DNA of 64,000 nucleotides, taken from Plectosphaerella cucumerina (taxonomy: Eukaryota > Ascomycota > Sordariomycetes > Glomerellales > Plectosphaerellaceae). The notes beneath the pieces are model-generated. The model ran no database searches and was not told where the DNA came from. It was given only the letters and a program-made list of their open reading frames with translations. Shown piece after piece: positions 1-10,983 of the stretch (position 1 is the first letter of the stretch; every line of letters starts with the position of its first letter). The DNA lies in the NCBI GenBank assembly GCA_020746995.1, contig JAGPXD010000001.1, positions 3,286,001 through 3,350,000 on the forward strand. Reading direction: 5' to 3'. The translations under genes were made by a program, and so were the position numbers.

Positions 1-818
1 GCCTCGAATTTGTACGTGCCGGGTGCGAAATCAACCTTGCGGTTGTTGAGCGTGGCCGAAGCACCATTGTCGCAGGGCGTGAAGGATAGGGTGGCTGTGG
101 TGACATTGTCGAGCCAGAGCCGCGAGAGGGCGACCCCTTTTCCGTTGATCTCGGAAAACTTGATAGCGTCCTGAAAAATGGGGTGAAGTGTCGAGTCGCG
201 AATGGTGCGGATGCTTCCGAGGATGGAGACCCCGAGGGACGCAGACGAGTTGAACTGGATGAATCCGCTAACTCCAACAATTGGGTTGTCCGAGTCTTTG
301 ACGGAGTGGTAGATTGGTTCAAGGATGTTGCCGCTCGTCGAGTTCAAAAGGGAGATAGCCAAAGATCCTTTGACCCCATTCTTTGGATGGAAGAATGCGA
401 CAATGCCACTGTTTCCTGCGGGCCAAGCGACCTTGACATCGTCAGCTCTACGAAATGGCCGAGGAGATCAAGACACACTCACCAGAAGTCGCGGTGTTAT
501 CCGACCCAAGTCGCTTTCGGGCAGGGGGCTTGTGATCACCACCTGGGACGCGGCATTGCAGTCAGAGTAGAAGTAGTTGGTGTTCGGAGGGTCAGGGAGC
601 TCCACCCGGACAGCATCGCTGTCACATGCGCCTGGCGGATGTAGGGCAGATTCGAGCGGAGATGTCAATTCTCTGGATATTGTCAGCGCTGAACAAACAT
701 GCGTGGGATCTAAGGGGTCGACCGAGTCGTACATGAGATGTTTTTGTTCCTGGGGACTCCCTCTTACGGTGGCCGCGAGCAGGAGAGACGCGGCCGTGAT
801 GGGCGTTGGTAGCTTCAT
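1..818 (-). CDS. Secreted protein of unknown function (N-terminal part; runs off window start)
   Basis: Two exons are visible. Exon 1 is 818-483. A 51-nt intron (482-432) has donor GTGAGT and branch CTGAC. Exon 2 runs from 431 off the window edge. The protein starts with a short basic n-region and a hydrophobic stretch (KLPTPITAASLLLAATVRG), a likely signal peptide. After the intron it reads VAWPAGNSGIVAFF, then a Ser/Thr-rich part with several N-x-S/T sites (LLNSTSG, FNSSAS, DNVTTATL) and alternating hydrophobic residues, suggesting a beta-rich secreted domain. I recognise the style from fungal secreted proteins but cannot assign a family. The C-terminus and any catalytic residues lie outside the window. 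Gene reality about 0.75; function unknown. Confidence 0.72.
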
Positions 819-1235
819 CGTTACTGAAGGTTTGCCGATGAATTTTTGTCAGGAGATGGTGGCAGAAGCTGTCTTTTATCCCCGCATCCAAGCGAACTGG
901 ATCACGAGCCTTGAACCTCCAATGGGAGGCTTTCGTCGGTCATGTGGTAGACGATCTACCCCAAATCGGTGCCACAATGTCCTATCGGGACGCATTGGTC
1001 CATCGCGAGGAAATATGGCCTCGACTGACGGGTTGTAGACGTTGTTTCTATGCCAAGGTGGAAAGAAGACAACAAAATGCAGTCACCTTGTAGCGCGATG
1101 CGGTGAATTTAAGCTTAGGGGAATGTCGTTGGAAACTGCTAAATGGTTCAAGCCATGACGCAGCAGTGCGCCTGCCAAAATGCGGGGGATCGCCGCTACC
1201 CCGCCAGTCCGCTTGCCTCTTCCCATGCCCTTCCA
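819..1235. other. Intergenic gap, secreted-protein gene / hydrolase gene
   Basis: This 0.4 kb holds the 5' flank of the minus-strand secreted-protein gene and the 3' flank of the minus-strand hydrolase. Short open frames here overlap one another and show no recognisable motif or splice pattern. No gene is called. Confidence 0.6.
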
Positions 1236-2255
1236 TCAACCCTTCGTCACCTCAACATCAGCAAGAACCCTATCAACCCATCCCCTCATCGTATCCACCG
1301 AGTCCTGCGCAACCGGCGCCCACGGGAAATCAATATCAAACCCATGAAACCCTCCCGCCCAAGCATGCAGCTCCGCCGCCACCCCACACTTCCAAAGCTG
1401 CGACGCAAACGCAATCGACTCATCCCGAAGAATATCACAAGTCCCAACCGTGATGTACGTCGGCGGAAACCTCTTCAGATCCCCCAGCCGCGCCGGCGCA
1501 AGCAGAGGATCCATGTCCGGCCCGCCCGCCTTGTCGCCCAGAACGGCTTTCCACATCTTGAGGTGTTTGCTCCCGCACCATGGCGTCGTGTACATGAATT
1601 GCCTCACCGACTCGGTTTCCCTGTCATCGAGGAGCGGGCAGAGGAGGAGGAGGCCGCAGGGAAGGGGCTTGCCGTTGTCGCGGGCTAGGGCTGTGAGGCT
1701 CGCTGTCTGGAGGCAGCCGCTCGAGACGCCTAGGGCGAAGATCCTGTTCGGGTCGATGCCCAGCTTGGCCGTGTTCTCGACTGTCCAGAGGTAAGCTGCG
1801 TAGGCGTCGTGGAGTGCCGCAGGTGGGGGATTCTCAGGCGGGAGACGGTACTCGACGCTGACGAAGATGGTGCGGGCCCTGCCGATCATGGTGGCCAGGT
1901 TTTCGATCAGGTTGAAGCGGCTGCCGGCCACTTGCCCGCCTCCATGAACGTAGAAGACGCCCGTGAGGGGCTGGCTGCCCTTAAGCCGGGGCTTGAAGAC
2001 GGACACCACAATGTCGGGGTCACCTTTATTCAAGCCCGGGACCGTGTACTCGGTGTGTTCGAGGTTGGGCGCTTTGCGGAGGACGTCTTCGGCCTTGTGA
2101 GACAAGATGCTGCTGACAAACTCGCGCATCCTTGGGATGTCGAAGTCTGCAGAGAACTCGCGATCGACGAGGAAATTGAGGGTCGAGTTGTATGGTGGGA
2201 CAGGTCCGCTGCCCGCGGGCGAGCCCTTCTCCTCACTGGCCGATTGATGGGACAT
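1236..2255 (-). CDS. Alpha/beta hydrolase (hormone-sensitive-lipase-like esterase)
   Basis: Single-exon 339-aa protein with no signal peptide, so probably a cytoplasmic carboxylic-ester hydrolase. The oxyanion motif HGGG is at residues 104-107. The nucleophile elbow GVSSG is at 176-180 with Ser178 as nucleophile. An acidic residue lies in TCDILRDE (Asp274 or Asp278) and the catalytic His304 is in GGFHGFD. This order and spacing are those of the alpha/beta-hydrolase-3 (HSL) family, and the length is normal for it. The first Met fits because nothing upstream in frame resembles the family. The substrate cannot be deduced. It lies tail-to-head with the sugar transporter gene, also on the minus strand, but there is no sign of a metabolite cluster. 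Confidence 0.93.
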   Translation of the reverse strand: MSHQSASEEKGSPAGSGPVPPYNSTLNFLVDREFSADFDIPRMREFVSSILSHKAEDVLRKAPNLEHTEYTVPGLNKGDPDIVVSVFKPRLKGSQPLTGVFYVHGGGQVAGSRFNLIENLATMIGRARTIFVSVEYRLPPENPPPAALHDAYAAYLWTVENTAKLGIDPNRIFALGVSSGCLQTASLTALARDNGKPLPCGLLLLCPLLDDRETESVRQFMYTTPWCGSKHLKMWKAVLGDKAGGPDMDPLLAPARLGDLKRFPPTYITVGTCDILRDESIAFASQLWKCGVAAELHAWAGGFHGFDIDFPWAPVAQDSVDTMRGWVDRVLADVEVTKG

Positions 2256-2782
2256 CTTTACGTATTGGTGGGGAAGCGAAGACTTCGTTCCGACGAAGAA
2301 TGAGGTGAGCCTGTCGATGACATGTCTTCACAGAAAAGGCCTGGGGGTGAGACTTTCGAACATTTCGCAAAGACGCTGGAGTACGCGGAGCTTGTCGGCC
2401 CCGCTGTCAGCTGACGACCTACTGAAGACTCCATGTGGCCACAGACACCGGGCGTGAAACCGAACCATCTCCAATAAGAGAGAAGCAGCCCCTGGTAAGA
2501 TCTTGTCAGCTTCCTGTCCTGCAGCTCCAATGTATGTCCGCCGTCAGCAGAACCATCTTGGCTCGGCCCCTCAGCAGGGGGTCCCCCTACTAATGTGCTG
2601 TACCTAGAGCTATATTCATTCTTGCAAGGTACTTTGGAGCATGAAACTTGTTTCGAAGTATTTGGTCCTCAAAGCTGACAAACAGTTGCAGGCTTCTACC
2701 TCTGCTGACAAGGAACAAAGATTCCAGAATAGATTGCCTGCCTCAATCCCATTGCCTTGCACAACTCGATGTCCAACATATC
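2256..2782. other. Intergenic gap between hydrolase promoter and sugar-transporter 3' end
   Basis: About 0.5 kb without a supportable gene. Presumably it holds the hydrolase promoter (reading leftward) and the transporter 3' UTR. No distinctive motif was seen. Confidence 0.6.
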
Positions 2783-4682
2783 CTAGACCCTCTGGCCGTT
2801 CTCTTCATGCGATCCCACAGGCTCAGTGTGCTTCTCATCCGGGCGGACATCATCGTCCACGGGATTGTTGACCGGCCTGTCGACCTTGAGATGACCCGCG
2901 GCGATCTCTTGCTCGAGCTCATCGAGACGGGACTTCTTCACATGTGTGCGCCACGCCGGGACGCCAGAGTTGAACAGTTCATCCATCTCTTCGAGGGTGT
3001 AGCCCTGGAACCACTTTGTCAGTAACATTTCAAGCACTAGGACCCTGGGTTGACTCACCTTTGTCTCAACTCCGACCAGGAAGATGAAGATTAGGCCGAG
3101 GGCGTTGAAGGTTGCGAAGATGTAGTACCTATTGAGTCAGCAAGCGCCTTGAAATAATCGAGAGAAAAAGTCGTACATGTTGTAGTTGATATTAACCAGC
3201 AGAGGCGGCACGGCAAATGCCAAAACCGTATTGAAAAACCAGTTCGTCGACGTGGCCAGCGACACGGCCTTGGCGCGCACCTTTGACGGGAAGATCTCGG
3301 CGGGATAAGTCCACGATACGGGTCCCCAGGTTGTCGCAAAGGTGGCCACAAAGAGGTACGAACAGGCCACGACGCCGATGGAGACGGATTGCTGCTCATA
3401 CACGATCCAGGTAACGTCTTGGTTGGTGTTGTTGCGCGTCTCGTCTGTGTTGGGCTGGCCGTAGGCATGCTGCAGGGCGCCCGAAATGAACAGCCATGTC
3501 ATCATGCCGAAGGATCCGAGGAGGAGGGGCCAGCGTCGACCCCATTTGTCGAGGTAGATGATGGCAGGAAGGGTAAGGGCGACGTTGATGATGTACTGGA
3601 TCGAGGCCGTCAGGAGCGGGGAGCCGAGTCCAGCGCCCTGCATGATGTAGACGATGTAGTCTGTTGATGTTAGCAGAATTCGGCAGGTGGGAATTGAATG
3701 TCCAGTACGTACACATCATGATGTTCATGCCGCAGAGCTGGGAGGGCCATTTGTCAGATGCAGAAGCGGAAAAGAGGGTGGGACTGCCCACTCACCTGAC
3801 TGAATGCCTGCAGTCCCATACCAATGAGCACACGCTTGAAGACACGCTTCTCGGTGAGGGCCTTGAAGCTCGACACAGCCTGCTCTCGCTCAAACCTTAG
3901 CGCCTCCTCAATCTCCTGGTACTGAGCAAGAACGCGAGGGTCATCGGCATTGCCCTTGCCATGGACGTGGACCAGCACCGCCATGGCCTCCTCCCACCTA
4001 TCCTTCGAAGCCAGCCAGCGCGGGCTGTGCGGGCAGAAGAAGAGGCCGAAGAAGAGGATGATGCCCGGCACCATCTGCACGCCCCAAGGGATGCGGAACG
4101 CGGCCGTAGGCTGGTTGTCGTCATCAGGGCCTCCGCCGACACCCTCAGCGGCGCCGTACTGGATAAAGTATTGAATGAGGATACCCCAGGTGATAGCCCA
4201 CTGCTGCAGGGAGACGACGCGGCCGCGGATCTCCTTGGGGGCGATCTCGGATTGGTATACAGGAACGATAGCAGAGCAGATACCGACGCAGAAGCCCGCG
4301 ATAAATCGGCCAATGCAGAGCATCTCGACGCCGTTGGCGGCGCACTGGAAGATGGCGCCGATGACCCAGAGGATGCAGGAGAACTGAATGGCGCGTTTGC
4401 GGGAGTAGCGGTCGGCGATGAAGGAGGAGGACAGAGCGCCGAAGAAGGAGCCGATGGGCATCGAGGCCGTAATGCCGCCCTGCCGCTCGCCCATGGGGTC
4501 GTTGAAATAGTTGCGGTATGCCATTGTGCCGAGCACGCCTGACATGGAGGAGATGTCGAATCCGAAGAGTCCGCCGCCTGCATGGGCGTGTGAGTGGTGG
4601 TCGATGTCTAGAGTGCTGCTGTAGCGGACGTACCTATGGCGGCAAAGCCGCAGATGGCATAGATGTTGCTCGCCTGCCACAT
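2783..4682 (-). CDS. MFS sugar transporter, hexose (HXT-like) type
   Basis: Six exons: 4682-4634, 4577-3796, 3737-3713 (25 nt), 3660-3177, 3128-3059 and 3013-2783. Joining them gives a 546-aa 12-helix permease. The start MWQASNIYAICGFAAIG continues across intron 1 into GGLFGFDISSMSG, the usual TM1 region. Family marks are GRFIAGFCVGICSA followed by PVYQSEIAPKEIRGR after TM4, HSPRWLASKDRWEEA before the central loop, LDKWGRRWPLL in the second half, and VETKWFQGYTLEEMDELF after TM12. These are the sugar-porter signatures of the major facilitator superfamily, acting at the plasma membrane as H+-coupled or facilitative uptake of monosaccharide. The exact sugar is not readable. All introns have GT-AG ends and each join restores conserved text, so the model is secure. 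Confidence 0.93.
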
Positions 4683-6932
4683 CGTGGGGCGCTCCTGTGC
4701 CTAGACGGGATGCTGCACAAAGTTCGAACGCTTAGTTTGCTCCAGTGGAGGGTAGTATGTCTGCTAGATAGCCCAAAATCTAAGGCTCGGCCGTGTCACA
4801 GGAACTGGAACAAGCTCTTGGATGCGAGGAGGGCGGGTGGCCAGCGCTATATGTAGCTGCTCGGGGCGAAGGGGGCAACGAGCCCGCCAACCATCTGGCA
4901 AGGCACACGTCCTTGGCTATCCGTCAAAGGTCCGAATAGAGGCCACATGAGAATCCTTCGAGCGCCGAGACGGTCGTTTTACCCTGCATGGCCTGTCGAG
5001 CGGTAAATGGGATGACGCGGGTGCGGGTGTGGTCATCTGCGGTGTGCCCAAGTGGAAGCGATCTGCCGTCAACCAGGATTCGTGGTGTGGCAGACAATGG
5101 AAAGGGGCAGGGCGGGGATTGGCGATGGAAGCAAGCTTGGCCTTGAACATGGAAACCTGTTGCTCGAGCGATGCCGAGAACAATGCCCGTTGTTCTTCGA
5201 GTCTGTCCTGGCGTCTGTTCGAGCAGTTGAAAAGCATCTCGATCGAATTGTATCAGATTGAATTGATTGTTGGACTCCATCACTGGGAAGTCGATGATAT
5301 GCTGCGCTGGTGGTTGAGTATACACCAACCTGACTGGCTTGTCGTCCTGAGGGGAAGAATATGTTGCACCGACATAGCCTGAATGGGGGCCGGTCCAGGA
5401 TGTCAGTTGCCCGGCTTCAATGCACCGAGCGTCAATCTTGTCCCACCCTGGTCAAAGAGGTGATCTCCCCTGCTGCCGAGTCGTCGATTGACGTCGTCTC
5501 ACCCGGTCGGCGACCACGTGCGAACATCGTGCAAGCTACCAAAGCAGTGAGACATTCTGGAACGACATGTGGTCAGTGGACTTGGCACCGTAAAAACATG
5601 CCATCAGGTCTGAGTTGGCTCTCTCCAGGCGAATACTTGTTGCACCAGATCGCGAAGAGCACGATGCCATCTCCAGAACCACACCCGGGAAAAGGCCGGC
5701 CAATCCCCCGCATGGCCATCACCCTGGCCCTGATGCGCAAGACGTCGTCAAAGGCAGGGGCGGTGCAGCACCTCCAAGACGAGCTCTAGCTCGGCAATCA
5801 AGAGTTCCGCCGAAACACCGCCGGCTCCCGCCAGTCACAGCGCGCGATGGCCGCAGGCAAACTGCCGCAACCCGGTCTGCCATTTCTCGGCGGCGCGGGG
5901 GAGTCGTGGCGCCTGGCGGGGATTCTTGGGGATCTGCTGGGGAAGAAGGAAAGTGATGGCGGTGGAAGTAGGAGGACCTTTAAGACAAACAGCTGACGGG
6001 TCAGAGACATGGTCTGGGGTTAGCATGGTGCTTCCCGCCCGCGGCCCGGCACCCATCTTCCCCGTGGCACGATCGGGGCTGGTGGCTTGCATAACTCTGG
6101 CGACGATTTTTAACGTCGCAATATCGACTGACAGCATGGGCGATGGATAGATCTGGCATATCCTCGACCTTCTTGTTCGTCGTTGGGTGAAAACCCTCGC
6201 CGGTGGACGCATTATCCCCGAGTACCATCTGACATGACCGCAAAAGTGCCGAGCTCTAGCCAGCGACCTCAAGATCGTCAGCAAAAGCACCCCCCTCATC
6301 CTTCCTCTCCGCAACCATGCAATGCACAGACTGCAGTGAGAAAAGGACCGATGCCTCTCCCGAAGAAAAGACACCGGCCAGGTCGTCGGACCCCGAGCAA
6401 CCTCAGCCACCCGGTTCCTGCTTCGCCCAAAGCTTGCGTCCCTGTGAACAAAGTCAGTAGCCACCAGGTCGTTCGCCCCTTCCCCTTGCGGGCGATCAGT
6501 CGTAATCTTTGCGTCTTCATTCAAGCCCCGGCGAGCGGCCGCTCTCGAATCGGTCCGGGCAGACGACCGCAAGCCCCCCCTCGGAGAAAGAGAGGGGGTT
6601 GCCGTCAGCCTCCCGCGGCTTCGCGATGACGGGAGAAACCTGCTCGTCAGTGGCCAGTACATCGTAAATACAACAGATAGCGAAAAGCAACAGCAACCGG
6701 AACACCCCGGCGCTGGGGGCGTCCGTCGAAAAAACAGCAGTACGCCTCCGGGTATCGTTCCGGGGGATCGCGTGTGCCCCCGTTGTCTCCCGTACGCCGG
6801 CCAAATACATGGTACGATTCCAAACTCCGACATCCCGACCTCACGCATCCGACAGTCGTGGCAGGTCACTCTCTCTCTCTGTCTCTCGAACCGTCGAACC
6901 TCATCATACAGCATCGGTAAAATCGTGGGCGG
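4683..6932. other. 2.2 kb gap; upstream region of sugar transporter
   Basis: No gene is supported. A 359-codon minus-strand open frame (6914-5835) has biased, low-plausibility composition (many R, S, P, C), no domain and no splice logic, and overlaps equally long frames on the other strand. I regard it as chance in GC-rich DNA. A CATATAG box on the minus strand near 4847-4853 is a possible TATA element for the transporter, about 165 nt before its ATG. Confidence 0.5.
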
Positions 6933-9162
6933 CTAGTCGTCGCAAGGGCCGAAGTACTTGACGTGTAAGCGTCGCAGGTGCTCGCGCTGGCGCCTGAAAG
7001 ACGAGTAGTTGCCGGCAAGGATAACCTCGAGGATGCTGGGAGGGTGAGGGCCGTCATAGTCTCCTTCCGCCAGATCCGCCATACGGCGCCGAAGCTGCCT
7101 GTGGGCGTCATGGAACTCGTACAGGATGGTGTCGGTGTTGCTGGAGCCGCCGGCAATGTCGTTCGCTGAGTTGTTCGGGTCGATGATGGACAGGCGGTCC
7201 TTGTTCTTGTACGTCAAGTTGTGCTTCTTGGACAGCTGTGCAAAGGTCAGAAAAGTGCCCGGCGTGAAAAGCCGCATACGTACCTTGGCTACATAGCCTG
7301 GGGGCTTGAGACTGATTGCTGTGTCCATAAAGTTGAACCTGTTGCCGTACAGGTCCAAGAACTCCAGAAGCATCTCGCCGAGATGCTGGTGCGGGACGAG
7401 GCTGCGGCTCTGGACCTGCGGCATCAGCTGAAGCATGCTCATGACCATGCAGCTCACGGAGAAGCTGCCAATTCCGCCGTTGACGGGCTCGTTGAGGCCG
7501 CGCATCGCAAGGAAGTGCTTGATGATGGTCACCAGCGCCGGCAGTGCCGGGTGCTCTTCCTTCCAAGAGACGAAAGTGCCGATCGCGGCCGGGCCGTCCG
7601 GCTTGTCGAAGGAGATGTCCACCCTGAGGCCGGTGGCAGCATCGATGTACTTGACGAGGGGCACCCTGGCCCTGCCAATGACTTCGATAGAGTTTGGCTC
7701 GGCCAGTCCTGTGTTCAGCAAGAAGGCCTTGAACTTATGCAAGGACGACGGGTTTGGGAAGGCCGACATGCCGCCGTTCATCCAGTCCTTGGAGCAGACG
7801 ACGAGATCCATGTCTGCTGTCGGCAGATACAGACCAGACATGAATGACCCAAAGGGCCGGACCTCGAAGCCTCTGTACTTGGGGTTCCTCTGCATCTTCT
7901 CGCGGAGTTGTCCAACAAGATCAGACCTCATGCGCTCTTCGAACCCGCGTGGCTTCACGTGGTTGTAGAAGTCGACTATCTCCTTATGAAGCCTGCTTCT
8001 CGGTCAGTGGTTGCTCAAGGGGTTCCAATGAATGCCGGAAAACTCACCACACGCTCAAGGTCGAGCTCTTGGAGTGGTCCTTGTACAACCACGGGCACGA
8101 ATCCTCTCCCTGCCTGGGCGCCCATTCATTGACAATCTTACCGCGAGCGGGCGCCCGCATGTTCTTCTTCAACGGGCCATACGAGGGAGGCTTGATCTCG
8201 TCGTCATGCGTGCGCTTTCGGGATCCGAGGGGGCCATCGTCCCTGGCATGCCTAGGCTCATCGCGATTCTGGGCGGGGGGTGCGGGACGCGCATCAAGCG
8301 CAGGACCTCGAGGGGCTTCAGGATGCTCGGCATGTCTGGAAGCTGCCTCGGGAGAACCGCGAGAGGTATCGTCGGCGGCTTCACCGGCATCCGCATCATC
8401 GTCATCCTCAGCGGCATCATCGTCTCCAAAGTCAAAGGAAATGAAGTCCTCCGCCTCGGTAGAGGCGTTCAGCCTAGCAGCGGAGTTGTCCTCGTTGCGA
8501 GCCTTGCGGATCAGCTTGACCATGTCCTTCTTCTTCCGCTGATTCTCCTCGATGGGGGGTAACGCGGTATCTGCGTCGGGGTTCGACCACTTGGGCGCGC
8601 TCTGCGCCGCGGCCGTGTCAGCCGCGGAATGACGGGCTCGCTTGCTGGCGGGCTGTCCCTCCTCGTCACCAGACTGTTCTGAGAAGTCCATCTCGGCCTC
8701 TTCGTCATCTGACAGCTCATCGATGTTGCGATACGTGACGGCATTCTCTTCATCGACTAGAGCTTCCCGCACCTCCTCGTGTTCTTGAAGCAGTTTCCGT
8801 TCGGCCGGGAGAACGCGGGCGTAGGGTTGGCGACCTCGGCCGCCTCGGCCGCGGTAATTGCCTCTGCGACCCTGGTTCGGCGCGCCAGGTCGGTAGTTGT
8901 CGGCGTTTCCCAAGCCCGGGGGTCCATCCATCCGGAAGGTGAAGTCTCCCTGGGGAGGTCGGTGATTGTCGAACCGAGGCGGTGGGCCGCGTCGGTCATC
9001 GTAACCGTTGCGGTTCGAGTCGTACTGGCGGTTGGGCGAGGGCGGTCGGTGGTAGTCCCGACCCTGAGGCGGGCGAGGGGGCAGGCTGTGGTGCGACTGA
9101 CCGCGTCCACCGCGCCGGCCGCCGCCGCGACGGTTGTCATATGATGGGCGGTAACTATTCAT
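6933..9162 (-). CDS. Non-canonical poly(A) polymerase, Trf4/Trf5 (PAPD5/Cid14) family
   Basis: Three exons: 9162-8048, 7992-7284 and 7235-6933; 708 aa. Both introns have CTGAC branch points, and the joins give SVWLHKEIVDFYNHVKPRGF and GYVAKLSKKHNLTYKNKDRL. The first ~150 residues are rich in Arg, Gly and Pro with RGG repeats and probably bind RNA. An acidic, disordered section follows to ~350. The nucleotidyltransferase core has GS at 420-421 and the metal-binding pair Asp432/Asp434 in PTADMD. The PAP-associated domain ends with RLSIIDPNNSANDIAGGSSN, a Trf4 hallmark. The known family role is oligoadenylation of aberrant nuclear RNAs in the TRAMP complex so that the exosome degrades them. I chose MNSYRPSYD as the start because the in-frame upstream extension lacks family character. 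Confidence 0.93.
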
Positions 9163-9831
9163 ACCGCTGGTGGCCCTCGATCGGATTGTGGTCGATTGTC
9201 GAGTGGCCGTGGGATTGAGGTTGCGATGGGCACAATCAAGGAAGGCGCAACGGGAATTATTGCGATCGCAAAATGTGTCTGCAGGACGCGCCGCCACACT
9301 GGCGCTAAGCCGTAATTGGAATGGTGTGGCATGTCTCCCGCCTTATCGCTTATCGGCTGTCGCCGGACGCGGTCACGGTGCTGTCAAAGTCGTGTTGATT
9401 CACTTGGGCGCAACAACGTCACCAGAGACTGACCTCACATCAACAATCAAGAGACACACTGAGCCAAGGCGCGCTATTGTCATTGAAGCTGAACAGCCGC
9501 ACCGCGCTTCTCGAGATGCACTGCATGGATTTGGGGGCTGGGGCGGAGCCAAGCAGACCATTTACGTCCCAATGGCGAATGACCAGAGTTGAAAAACGGC
9601 AAGGCTGTCACCGCGATGTCGTATTGGAGGCTTGTCAGTTTGCTGCATGCACCCTGCCTCGGAGGGCGTCACCCTCTCTGTACCGCTCGCGCAGCCTGAT
9701 CTCATGATGCTCTCTATAAAGTAAACTGTTGCCTCGAATGCGGGCTTAATGCCCTGGCAGGTCCTCGTAGATGACATGATACTGCGTTGTACGAATTGCA
9801 TGACAACTTGAAGCAGTGTCCAAGCCACACA
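9163..9831. other. Divergent promoter region, poly(A) polymerase / cysteine-rich membrane protein
   Basis: The two flanking genes point away from each other, so this 0.67 kb should hold both promoters. A TATAAA at 9715-9720 suits the plus-strand gene. No open frame here looks like protein. Confidence 0.6.
9715..9720 (+). promoter_or_regulatory. TATA box candidate for the cysteine-rich membrane protein gene
   Basis: TATAAA lies 112 nt before the proposed ATG at 9832, a usual distance for a fungal gene with a short leader. Motif match only. Confidence 0.4.
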
Positions 9832-10983
9832 ATGATCTCGCGTCTTGTTTCTGTCATGTTTGCGTTCCCCGCGCTTGTCGCCTCCCAAGCTCTCCCGGCC
9901 ATCACCGCATCACCAAAGCTGCTCAGACGGCAGTACCAAGACATCTGCGACCCGGTGTCTTTCGTTTTCGTCTGCGACCGAGGGACTTGCCACTGGGGTG
10001 ATGATGGGTTTGTTGGCTGCTGCTCAATGTAAGCGTGGTCATTGCCAGGAATACTCAGACTCAGCAGCCTGACGTGATCCCCAGATCGAGTTGCGCTCCA
10101 CGCACGACATGCATTGAGAGCGCAGAGCTGGCGACGGCAACACCATGCGATCACAACACGGGAGGATGTGTCGGATGGTGAGATGACAAGTCCTTGTGTC
10201 CAGGCAAGCATCTCGCTGACAAGTATTATCAGCTCAAGAGCCGAAGCCCCCTACTGCGTGACAAACACCAACGTAGCCATGGGGCACTACGCCATGTATT
10301 GCGACAGGGAGCGGGCCGTAAACACGTACTCCTACACGTATAGCTGGCCCGGGTTGGCCGAGATTACAACGGCACAAGATGCTCCCAGGGAGAGCGACAA
10401 CTCGGAGCCGGGCGAGGGTGACGACAAGGCTGCGCTGCCGTCCGAGACCCGTGCCACCGAGTCATCAACATCGGGCATCACGACCTCGCAGACGACCTTC
10501 GATGCATCCTCCACGTCAACGCGCTCTCCAGGTGCTGGCAATGGCGAGGAATCTGCTGGTGGTGGAAACAGGAACTCGAGCACGTGGGCCATCGTCGGAG
10601 GCGTGCTTGGTGGAGCTCTCTTCGTGGCACTGTTGATGCTGGCGGTTTGGAGATGGAGAAAAACCCGGAGCCAACGACATAGGCCGCGCAGCGTCACGAC
10701 TCCGAGCACGGCGACACATCCGATGATGTTCGCAAGCCCTCATCCATCGCAGCCGTCGCCCACTGGCCCACATGGGTTTGCGCCATACGCACCCTCCAGC
10801 ATCACGGGATACTCTCCGCCACCATATGCGTTTGATGGCGGGGAAGTGGTGGCGCCTTCATTCTCGAATCAGTCGTCCCCATATGCCCACGAGCTTTCGG
10901 CCGAACAGCCACCGTCTCGCCACGGGTCCCAAGGCATTCAGCACTTCTGGAGGGGGGCGGGGTTGTCTCGGGATGGCCTTTGA
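9832..10983 (+). CDS. Cysteine-rich, Ser/Thr-rich single-pass membrane protein
   Basis: Three exons: 9832-10028, 10085-10177 and 10233-10983; 346 aa. The N-terminus has a signal-like stretch (ISRLVSVMFAFPALVASQA). The ectodomain has about ten cysteines spread over all three exons (CDPVSFVFVC, GFVGCC, CAPRTTC, GGCVGC, APYCVTN). A Ser/Thr-rich stalk follows. One membrane helix (WAIVGGVLGGALFVALLMLAVW, roughly 213-236) ends in a basic stop-transfer sequence, then a Pro/Ser/Tyr-rich cytoplasmic tail. The plan is that of fungal cell-surface sensor or mucin-like proteins, but no known domain such as WSC is clear. Both introns are short with GT-AG ends, and the joins keep the cysteine pattern. A protein with the same plan is at 30644-31793. 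Function unknown. Confidence 0.75.

Noticed and set aside
5835..6914. 359-codon minus-strand open frame
   Set aside because: Arg/Ser/Pro/Cys-biased, no domain, overlapped by similar frames on the other strand. Long chance frames are common in this GC-rich DNA.
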